Shown piece by piece: positions 6,659 through 12,054 of a stretch of 12,054 nucleotides of DNA (the first letter of the stretch is position 1; every line of letters begins with the position of its first letter). This DNA comes from Actinomycetota bacterium (GTDB lineage Bacteria; Actinomycetota; Actinomycetes; S36-B12; UBA5976). A model generated the notes under the pieces. It was not told the DNA's origin and ran no database searches. It worked only from the letters and a program-made list of their open reading frames with translations. The stretch covers positions 1 to 12,054 of the forward strand of contig JAPLBX010000185.1 in the NCBI GenBank assembly GCA_026392535.1. The letters run 5' to 3'. A program made the translations under genes and the position numbers.

Positions 6659-8512
6659 TCATTGTTCCTTGTTCCATAGCTCAATTAGTGCCTCGAGATT
6701 GTAATCATCCAAAAACTCACAATTTGGTTGATCAAATTCTGAAGACACGTCTTTAGCTCCACTAGTGACCTGCTCAGTGCTCTTTCGAACAAATGAAACC
6801 TCGATAGCATCTGGAAACCAGTACTCGCCAAAACGAATAAGTTTTGAATAGTTATTGGCATGAATGTGAACACAGTGATGTGAAAGCGAGATATTCTTTA
6901 GTGCCTTTAACATCGTTTCTGCATTGATTGCGTTCTTTAATTTGTTCAAATCGTGAAACTCAACAGCAATCTGTTCGTAGTTTTCAAGTTCGCTTGGATC
7001 AGCATTGGCAAATGCCTGCCACTCAGCACCTTCAACATCAATTTTTAGGATGTAGCTATTGGCTTCTTCCGTTAAATCTGCTCGCAAATTCTTCAGTGGG
7101 CGCAGGTCAAGATTTGGGAAACTTTCATTGTTTCCCTCAACACCAATTCGGTGGAACCTCGCACCTTTTACCTTCATAGGTGGTTTCTTAATAGTGGGAT
7201 CAAACATGTAGACCTTGTGGCCAAGGGAAATCATTTCTTTGTCCCATGAGACATTTGGGCCAACACCTAGACTCAAAGCGACCGATGGTTGGCTAGGTCG
7301 ATACATCACGTATCCGCCATCATTGTTTCCACCAATTCGAACCAGATCAAGACCATTGATTCGTTTAACTGACAAGTGCTTCAAAAACTCAACAAGTTTC
7401 TCGTCTGCAAGAGCTATCGGTGGCTTCGAAAAATTTATCAAGTCACCAGATTGATTAATTATGTGGTTTTTTGACTCATAGTATGCGGCCGAGGCGAAAC
7501 CAATTTGATCAATTATCGGGACAAGTACTTTCTTCAGAGAAGATCTAATTTTCAAACCTCTAATACTTGCGAGTAGTTGCCTCTTAACCAATCTAAGAAT
7601 ACTTGGATAACTTGCACCCATAACGTTCTTTTGAATCCAATAATCTACTTTTGTGTTTATTGAAAACATAGGGTGTTTCAATGGAAAAACTAGACTTCCT
7701 TTTTCCAGAATGTAATCTGGCTTTTTCATCGTGTGGGTTGCCATGTCACCAAATCCAATATTTTCCGTCAGATTGACATTTGGTGTCGCAATCATTTTTT
7801 TATTCTTGATTGCTGCAAAACATAGTTGGTAGTCCCATGTATCAATCTTCTTTTTTTCCATCAGTGTGAAGATCCTTGCCCACATCATTGTTGCGATCCA
7901 AGATCCTCCCAGAACTTGCCTAAGATCAGACGTTGACAGTTGTGAACGCCAATCATTCAACTCAAATTCGTAGAGTTCCCAGGATCTTTTCCATAGTGCC
8001 CAGCCCCATACATGCGGAATCTGGCTAAATCGATAACTTTCGTTTTCATTTAACAATGTCGCCGGGACGAAATTACATCCAGAAATTGCAAACACTTCCT
8101 TGTTTGATTCATAAAGCTCAAGAAGCTCTTCACAATAAGGAAAGAATGAAAAATCAGGAATGATGTCATCTTCCAGAACAATAAGTTTTGATTCTGTCTC
8201 AAATGCCCAAGAGATTGCAGAACTTACTCCTAACCCACAACCAAGGTTCACTTCAGAAAATTTAGTTGCGACTGAACAATCCCAATCAAAGCTGGTAGCT
8301 AAGGCACGCGTCTCAATCACGAGCTGAGCCTCTTCAATTCTTCCATGGCGTGCACCATCAACAGCAAAATAGATTTTTTTGGGTTTTATGGTTCGAAGCC
8401 GGTCAATCAAAACCTTTAAGGAATCTGGCCTATTGAAAGCAATAACCAGGACGGCCGATTCTGAGCATTTCTCTGAATTCTTGATCGGTGCTTCTATTGG
8501 TCCTGATTCCAT
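6659..8512 (-). CDS. Fused glycosyltransferase (GT-A fold) and FkbM-type methyltransferase
   Basis: This is a 617-residue two-domain protein. The N-terminal half (about 18-300) is a nucleotide-diphospho-sugar transferase: VLVIAFNRPDSLKVL (21-35), FAVDGAR (49-55), a NLGCGLGVSSAISW stretch (89-102), the metal-binding VLEDDIIPDFSFF (112-124), and HVWGWALWKRSW (167-178). The C-terminal half (about 365-575) is an FkbM-like SAM methyltransferase: RIGGNNDGGYVM (392-403), LSLGVGP (413-419) as the SAM-binding loop, LKIDVEGAEW (489-498), and HIHANNYS (549-556). A basic linker near 305-335 joins them. It probably adds a sugar and O-methylates a glycan. Substrate and position are unknown. No signal peptide is present. 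The ATG overlaps the DUF2304 stop as TAATG, with AAGG about 8 bases upstream. Confidence 0.87.
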   Translation of the reverse strand: MESGPIEAPIKNSEKCSESAVLVIAFNRPDSLKVLIDRLRTIKPKKIYFAVDGARHGRIEEAQLVIETRALATSFDWDCSVATKFSEVNLGCGLGVSSAISWAFETESKLIVLEDDIIPDFSFFPYCEELLELYESNKEVFAISGCNFVPATLLNENESYRFSQIPHVWGWALWKRSWELYEFELNDWRSQLSTSDLRQVLGGSWIATMMWARIFTLMEKKKIDTWDYQLCFAAIKNKKMIATPNVNLTENIGFGDMATHTMKKPDYILEKGSLVFPLKHPMFSINTKVDYWIQKNVMGASYPSILRLVKRQLLASIRGLKIRSSLKKVLVPIIDQIGFASAAYYESKNHIINQSGDLINFSKPPIALADEKLVEFLKHLSVKRINGLDLVRIGGNNDGGYVMYRPSQPSVALSLGVGPNVSWDKEMISLGHKVYMFDPTIKKPPMKVKGARFHRIGVEGNNESFPNLDLRPLKNLRADLTEEANSYILKIDVEGAEWQAFANADPSELENYEQIAVEFHDLNKLKNAINAETMLKALKNISLSHHCVHIHANNYSKLIRFGEYWFPDAIEVSFVRKSTEQVTSGAKDVSSEFDQPNCEFLDDYNLEALIELWNKEQ

Positions 8513-8856
8513 TAACTAGGCCTTGTTTCAAAATCTTCTTCGCGAGATAACGCAGCCTCTTCTGCAAGTGTTTGGATTTTATCTTCAAGCTTTCCGACTT
8601 CAAGGCTCAATTGCATTACAACTAACATCAGCATTCCTATCACTAAAGCCAAAATGAAATTTGATGTAGTTTCAAAACCTAGTGACGTGCTAATTCTTGA
8701 CGGAGCTGCCGGAAATACGGCAAATACGAAAAATGTAGTGGCAATAACAGCCCAGAAAACTGCATACTTCTCCCGAAGCACTGAACGTCTTAATAATTCA
8801 ATAACTATGAGAATTGTTATCGCTGCAAAAATTATAAAAAAGGTCCTGTTTGCCAT
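8512..8856 (-). CDS. DUF2304 small membrane protein
   Basis: This 114-residue protein has three hydrophobic segments (about 5-21, 32-49 and 66-83) followed by a charged, coiled-coil-like tail (84-106, LSLEVGKLEDKIQTLAEEAA). The first loop RRSVLREKYAVFW is characteristic of DUF2304, a family usually found directly beside dolichyl-phosphate-mannose-synthase-like glycosyltransferases, as here. Its function is not established; a membrane partner or anchor for the neighbouring GT2 is an inference. Both ends are TAATG overlaps, with the GT2 before it and the GT/methyltransferase after it, so the three proteins should be made in a coupled, near-equal way. The frame is intact. Confidence 0.88.
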   Translation of the reverse strand: MANRTFFIIFAAITILIVIELLRRSVLREKYAVFWAVIATTFFVFAVFPAAPSRISTSLGFETTSNFILALVIGMLMLVVMQLSLEVGKLEDKIQTLAEEAALSREEDFETRPS

Positions 8857-9599
8857 TACTTATTGTCACCAACTTGATAAGGGGTTCTCTTATGAATCAC
8901 TGCTAGGAACAGAACTACGAGCGCTCTCAATGTGTAGATAGTTGCCTTGAACCTGGTCTGACTTGAAGTTCCATGATTTCTGGACCTAATTGTTGTTGGC
9001 ATTTCTTTGATTACCAAGTTAGCCCGATGCGCAATTACCAGCGATTCGATTGTGTCCCCCAAGTATTCGGGTGGGTATGAGGTACTAAATAGTTCCAGCG
9101 CATTAGGTCCTGTCGCGCGAAACCCGGAGGTTACATCTGTGAGCTTCGTACCCACGATCCTTGTAAGTGTGAAGGCCAAGATTTTCATAACTAATCTGCG
9201 AATTGGCGAAACTTTGAACGTATTGGAGCCAGGAGCAAATCTGCTGCCGACAACAACATCCGAATTCTCTAGTTCAGCAACCAAACGAGGTACCTCGCTG
9301 GGAACATGCTGGCCATCCGCATCAACTTGTACCACGTTTTTGAATCCATTTCTAAACGCATATGTAAATCCTGCTCGCATAGCCCCGCCAACACCAACGT
9401 TGAAAGGCATTATTAAGACAGGAACTCCAAAGGACTGAACTAAAGCTGCTGTTCCATCGGTTGATCCATCATCAACTACGAGAACTGCAGAGCCTGGAAG
9501 CGAACCTTGCAATTCAGAAAGGGCTGATTTCAAGTTCTCGGCCTCGTTATAGGCCGGAATCACAATAAGAGATCCCTTAAGGGAGGTTTGTGAATCCAT
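8856..9599 (-). CDS. GT2 glycosyltransferase, dolichyl-phosphate-mannose-synthase-like
   Basis: This 247-residue family 2 glycosyltransferase is likely to transfer a sugar from a nucleotide donor to a polyprenyl phosphate at the inner face of the membrane. Motifs are VIPAYNEAENL (13-23), VVDDGSTDGT (41-50), NVGVGGAMRAGF (67-78), VDADGQH (92-98) with the metal-binding DAD, and a DVTSGFRA segment (155-162). The C-terminus ends with one hydrophobic stretch (about 222-236) but no multi-spanning domain. DUF2304 downstream may provide membrane contact. The start is ATG at 9599; the frame is open 40 codons further upstream, but that extension carries no family sequence and crosses the divergent promoter region. 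TAGACT stands 7 bases before the ATG. This is the first gene of the leftward operon. Confidence 0.93.
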   Translation of the reverse strand: MDSQTSLKGSLIVIPAYNEAENLKSALSELQGSLPGSAVLVVDDGSTDGTAALVQSFGVPVLIMPFNVGVGGAMRAGFTYAFRNGFKNVVQVDADGQHVPSEVPRLVAELENSDVVVGSRFAPGSNTFKVSPIRRLVMKILAFTLTRIVGTKLTDVTSGFRATGPNALELFSTSYPPEYLGDTIESLVIAHRANLVIKEMPTTIRSRNHGTSSQTRFKATIYTLRALVVLFLAVIHKRTPYQVGDNK

Positions 9600-9606
9600 G
9601 AACCTC

Positions 9607-9612
9607 AGTCTA
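9607..9612 (-). promoter_or_regulatory. Putative -10 element (TAGACT) for the leftward polysaccharide operon
   Basis: TAGACT on the minus strand ends exactly 7 bases before the GT2 ATG, the same hexamer and same spacing seen at purF. This points to a leaderless mRNA starting at or beside the ATG. No good -35 hexamer is visible. Confidence 0.4.
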
Positions 9613-9661
9613 ACAACCAGGCACCCTAGATTTCTCGTGCAAATTCCTTCACCTTGCAAGC

Positions 9662-9667
9662 TAAAAT
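9662..9667 (+). promoter_or_regulatory. Putative -10 element (TAAAAT) for the rightward genes
   Basis: TAAAAT lies in the 118-base divergent gap, 50 bases before the GT4 ATG, giving a leader of about 45 bases. A GAGAA stretch 4-8 bases before the ATG may help ribosome binding. The gap also holds TGTTT-attac-AAACA (9679-9693) and AACATGTT (9690-9697), dyads that could bind a regulator. All are weak calls from sequence alone. Confidence 0.3.
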
Positions 9668-9717
9668 GGGTATCAAGTTGTTTATTACAAACATGTTCAA
9701 AGTTAGTTGAGAATAAC

Positions 9718-10848
9718 ATGATTACGGTCGCTTACGATCCGCAGATTTTTCTAATGCAAAGGCGCGGCGGAATCAGTAGATATTTCGTCGAACTAATTAA
9801 GGCGTTTCAACAAAATGCCGATCTTGGAATCAACCCAGTGTTGATGAATTCAAATGCAATCAACGATTATGCGATTTCAAATCTTAAAGGACTTGGCGTA
9901 AGTGACTGTAGCGGAGTGCTGCAGCCTTGGCGTGAGTTAGTGCTTTCATTGATTAATCCAACTAATGAAAATGGCTGGGATGTAGTCCATCACACTTTTT
10001 ATCAAAAGAATTTTCTAAGGAAGTATCACTCATACGTGCAAGCCGTAACTTTGTACGACATGATTCCTGAAATAACTAATGCAAAAGGGAGATTTGGAAA
10101 TCCACATTTTGCAAAAGAAAGGTATCTAAAAAACTGCGACTTGGTTTTTTCAATAAGTAACAGTGCAACAGATGATGCAAAAAGAATCTATAACTTGCCG
10201 AAGCTTCAAACTCACTTGACCTACTTAGCCCCAAGCTCCAGCTTCTCATTTGATTTGAAACCAAAAAGATTTCGACAGTTCAAATTCGTTCTTTTCGTTG
10301 GAAATCGAAATGGTTACAAACAAGGCGCTCTTCTCATTGAAGCCTTCTCGATGCTTAAAGAATTCAGTGATTTAAAACTGCTATTCATTGGTGGAGGAAA
10401 GTTCTTACCCTCCGAGTTGGAACTTATTTCGAACCTGAACCTAAATGGGCGAGTTATTCAGGAAGAGGCTAACGATGTTGAACTGAATGAGCTATATATC
10501 CAGGCAGAACTTTATGTGATGCCTTCCCTATACGAAGGCTTTGGATTACCTGCACTGGAAGCTATGGCAGCTAAATGTCCTGTACTTCTAAGCGACACCT
10601 CGTCTCTGCCCGAAGTTGGAGGCAAAGCTGCGCATTACTTCCGTGCTGGCGAAAAGGAGGAGTTGGCGAAGGAAATGAGGAAGATAATCACATCTCCTGA
10701 TATGAGGCACTCAATGGCATTGGGCGGGCTTGTTCAAGCGAAGAACTTCAGTTGGGAAAAGTGTGCTGAGGAAACTGCAAACGGATATCGATTGGCACTC
10801 CAGGCCAAGGGAAAGAAAGGTGATTATCCATCAAATGCATGTGCATAA
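9718..10848 (+). CDS. GT4 family glycosyltransferase (GT-B fold)
   Basis: This is a 376-residue GT-B retaining glycosyltransferase, plausibly using a nucleotide-activated sugar such as GDP-mannose (an inference from gmd next door). The N-terminal domain begins VAYDPQIFLMQRRGGISRYF (4-23) with the glycine turn. DLVFSISNSATDDAKR (141-156) is typical of the interdomain region. The C-terminal domain starts at FVLFVGNRNGYKQG (190-203), whose Lys contacts phosphate in relatives. The E-x7-E signature is in PSLYEGFGLPALEAMA (Glu273 and Glu281). The ATG at 9718 is chosen; the frame is open 40 codons further upstream, but that sequence is not GT4-like and overlaps the divergent gene's start. It is the first rightward gene, 79 bases before gmd. 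Confidence 0.92.
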   Translation: MITVAYDPQIFLMQRRGGISRYFVELIKAFQQNADLGINPVLMNSNAINDYAISNLKGLGVSDCSGVLQPWRELVLSLINPTNENGWDVVHHTFYQKNFLRKYHSYVQAVTLYDMIPEITNAKGRFGNPHFAKERYLKNCDLVFSISNSATDDAKRIYNLPKLQTHLTYLAPSSSFSFDLKPKRFRQFKFVLFVGNRNGYKQGALLIEAFSMLKEFSDLKLLFIGGGKFLPSELELISNLNLNGRVIQEEANDVELNELYIQAELYVMPSLYEGFGLPALEAMAAKCPVLLSDTSSLPEVGGKAAHYFRAGEKEELAKEMRKIITSPDMRHSMALGGLVQAKNFSWEKCAEETANGYRLALQAKGKKGDYPSNACA

Positions 10849-10873
10849 AATTGGCAAAAAGCAGATTCGCAAC

Positions 10874-10903
10874 GTTAAAACATCCCCTTTCTTTAACATT
10901 TTT
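10874..10903 (+). terminator. Weak terminator-like hairpin with T tract between GT4 and gmd
   Basis: GTTAAA (10874-10879) and TTTAAC (10892-10897) form a 6-bp stem with a 12-base loop, followed by A and five T (10899-10903). The placement after the GT4 stop suits a terminator, but the stem is AT-rich and would be unstable. TTTAAC also falls where a -35 box for gmd would stand, so it may be an operator or part of the promoter. Confidence 0.25.
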
Positions 10904-10913
10904 GACGGCAGAC

Positions 10914-10921
10914 GATAATAT
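10914..10921 (+). promoter_or_regulatory. Putative -10 region (GATAAT/TAATAT) for gmd
   Basis: GATAAT (10914-10919) and the overlapping TAATAT (10916-10921) end 8 and 6 bases before the GTG of gmd. TTTAAC at 10892-10897 stands 16 or 18 bases upstream as a possible -35. The close spacing again suggests a leaderless transcript, and would give gmd its own promoter separate from the GT4 gene. Confidence 0.4.
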
Positions 10922-10927
10922 GAAGTC

Positions 10928-11953
10928 GTGAATGAAACTAAAAAAAAGGCCTTAATTACCGGCATAACTGGCCAAGACGGTTCTTACCTAGCAGAGTTAC
11001 TTATAGGGAAAGGGTATGAAGTCCATGGATTAATTCGCAGAGCTTCAACCTTCAATACCGCTCGAATTGATCATTTATATACAGATGCACATGACCCCGA
11101 TGCCAAACTTTTCTTGCATTATGGTGATCTATCTGATGGATCTCGTCTCGTAACTCTTATAGATCAAATTCAGCCAGATGAGATCTATCATTTAGCTGCG
11201 CAATCACATGTACGTGTTTCTTTTGACGAGCCTGAATACACTGGGGATACTACAGGTCTTGGAACGATCAGAATCTTAGAGGCAATCCGTCAATCAGGAA
11301 TTCCGACACGTTTTTATCAAGCATCCAGTTCGGAAATGTTTGGTGCAACTCCACCGCCGCAAAATGAAGATACTCCTTTTTATCCAAGGTCTCCATACGG
11401 CGTTGCCAAGGTTTATTCATATTGGATTGCTCGCAACTACCGCGAGGCATACGGAATGTTTGCGGTAAATGGGATTTTGTTTAATCATGAAAGTCCACGA
11501 CGCGGTGAGACATTTGTTACCCGTAAGGTCACACGTGCCGTTGCAAACATCCAGGCCGGTAATCAAGACTTCCTATACATGGGAAATCTTGATGCTCGAC
11601 GTGACTGGGGATATGCACCGGAATATGTTCATGCCATGTGGATGATGCTCCAGCAGGATCAACCTGATGACTATGTTGTTTCAACTGGAACTGATTACAG
11701 CGTAAAAGATTTCATTGAATTCTCCTTTCAACATGCTGGTTTAGATTGGGAAAAATACGTTAAATTTGATGAGCGTTATCTTCGCCCAACTGAGGTTGAT
11801 TCATTAGTTGGTAGTAGCGCTCTCGCTGAAAAAACTTTCGGTTGGAAGGCGCAAGTATTGCCGAAACAATTGGCTCAAATTATGGTTGATCACGATATTG
11901 CGCAACTAAATGGTCACATCATTGATGTTCCTAAGATAGCTCCATGGATTTAA
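10928..11953 (+). CDS. gmd: GDP-mannose 4,6-dehydratase
   Basis: Gmd converts GDP-mannose to GDP-4-keto-6-deoxymannose, the branch point to GDP-fucose, GDP-rhamnose and related sugars for surface glycans. The 341 residues are of normal length. Visible are the NADP-binding ALITGITGQDGSYLAELL (8-25), LIRRAS (35-40), HLAAQSHVRVSFDEP (88-102), the active-site SSSEMFG (133-139), SPYGVAK with Tyr157 and Lys161, and NHESPRRGETFVTRK (about 188-202). The start must be GTG at 10928; the nearby ATG at 10932 is in another frame. An A8 run covers codons 5-7, and one more A would join that ATG to gmd. No reductase or epimerase completing a GDP-sugar is visible, so the final sugar is unknown. The stop overlaps the next gene. 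Confidence 0.96.
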   Translation: MNETKKKALITGITGQDGSYLAELLIGKGYEVHGLIRRASTFNTARIDHLYTDAHDPDAKLFLHYGDLSDGSRLVTLIDQIQPDEIYHLAAQSHVRVSFDEPEYTGDTTGLGTIRILEAIRQSGIPTRFYQASSSEMFGATPPPQNEDTPFYPRSPYGVAKVYSYWIARNYREAYGMFAVNGILFNHESPRRGETFVTRKVTRAVANIQAGNQDFLYMGNLDARRDWGYAPEYVHAMWMMLQQDQPDDYVVSTGTDYSVKDFIEFSFQHAGLDWEKYVKFDERYLRPTEVDSLVGSSALAEKTFGWKAQVLPKQLAQIMVDHDIAQLNGHIIDVPKIAPWI

Positions 11954-12054
11954 GCAAGTTTCAAACCGTTGTTGATACTGCAATTGTGGTACCAACTTTA
12001 GGAACTCGCTCGAAGTATCTAACCGATTGCCTATCTTCCATTAGAGAAGCAGGA
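11944..12054 (+). CDS. Glycosyltransferase, probable GT2, N-terminal fragment cut by window edge
   Basis: An ATG at 11944 overlaps the end of gmd by 10 bases and opens a frame that runs to the window end (37 codons). After a short lead, the sequence TAIVVPTLGTRSKYLTDCLS (12-31) followed by SIREAG has the shape of the first beta strand and helix of a family 2 glycosyltransferase (compare V-P-T/A at the nucleotide-binding strand and the LxxCLxSI helix). No DxD motif is in view yet. The overlap with gmd suggests translational coupling in the rightward operon. The frame is open and in phase with a good start, so a real gene is likely. The family is inferred from a short stretch. Confidence 0.65.
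   Translation, partial: MDLSKFQTVVDTAIVVPTLGTRSKYLTDCLSSIREAG

Noticed and set aside
7795..7857. Two T7 runs (A7 on the coding strand) in the GT/methyltransferase gene as phase-variation sites
   Set aside because: The reading frame is intact across both, and Lys-rich codons in AT-rich sequence explain them. Nothing suggests switching.
9007..9438. Plus-strand 143-codon frame opposite the GT2 gene
   Set aside because: It is antisense to the GT2 catalytic motifs, and its translation is rich in Ser, Thr and Pro with no recognisable domain. It is treated as a shadow.
9685..9702. Possible LexA/SOS box around AACATGTT
   Set aside because: The actinobacterial SOS box needs GAAC-N4-GTTC. Here only one half fits on either strand, so it is kept merely as an unspecific dyad.
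9598..9719. Forty-codon N-terminal extensions of both the GT2 and GT4 frames across the divergent gap
   Set aside because: The two extensions overlap each other on opposite strands. Neither resembles its family's N-terminus, and internal ATGs directly precede the first conserved motif of each.

Overview
The window looks like part of an actinobacterial chromosome of moderate-to-low GC. Three things suggest this. PurF has the actinobacterial-type short propeptide before its catalytic Cys. A small SCP2-like protein sits beside purF, as is common in actinobacteria. Several genes appear to have a -10 hexamer only 6-8 bases before the start codon, which fits the leaderless transcription frequent in this phylum. 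Hand-counted sample lines give about 50% GC in the purine genes and 33-40% in the right-hand two thirds. A freshwater planktonic actinobacterium (Nanopelagicales / acI type) is my best guess, but it is an inference and the genus cannot be fixed.

Left third (1-4409), purine biosynthesis. The order is purF (partial, leftward), a rightward SCP2-like gene, then purL, purQ and purS, all leftward. purS-purQ-purL form an operon with ATGA overlaps that encodes the three subunits of FGAM synthase. purF and the SCP2-like gene diverge from a gap of about 40 bp whose centre, TAGTCTA, can serve as a -10 element on both strands.

Middle (4529-9599), a leftward surface-polysaccharide operon. In transcription order it holds a dolichyl-phosphate-mannose-synthase-like GT2, a DUF2304 membrane protein, a fused glycosyltransferase/FkbM-type methyltransferase, a polysaccharide flippase, and a two-piece glycosyltransferase-like gene. 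The first three genes are joined by TAATG overlaps. The last gene is split between two frames exactly at an A-AAA-AAC heptamer. One -1 shift, or one extra A, restores a single protein of about 283 residues.

Right (9718-12054), a rightward, divergently transcribed continuation: a GT4 glycosyltransferase, gmd (GDP-mannose 4,6-dehydratase, supplying GDP-6-deoxyhexose precursors), and the first 37 codons of another GT2-like glycosyltransferase cut by the window edge. Together the genes of 4529-12054 describe nucleotide-sugar synthesis, glycan assembly, methyl decoration and membrane export of a cell-surface glycan next to a core purine locus.

No tRNA, rRNA, CRISPR array, insertion sequence or integrase was seen. 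No gene-free stretch exceeds about 120 bases. I did not find a clearly new multi-gene system. The most notable observation is the frameshift site in the split glycosyltransferase.
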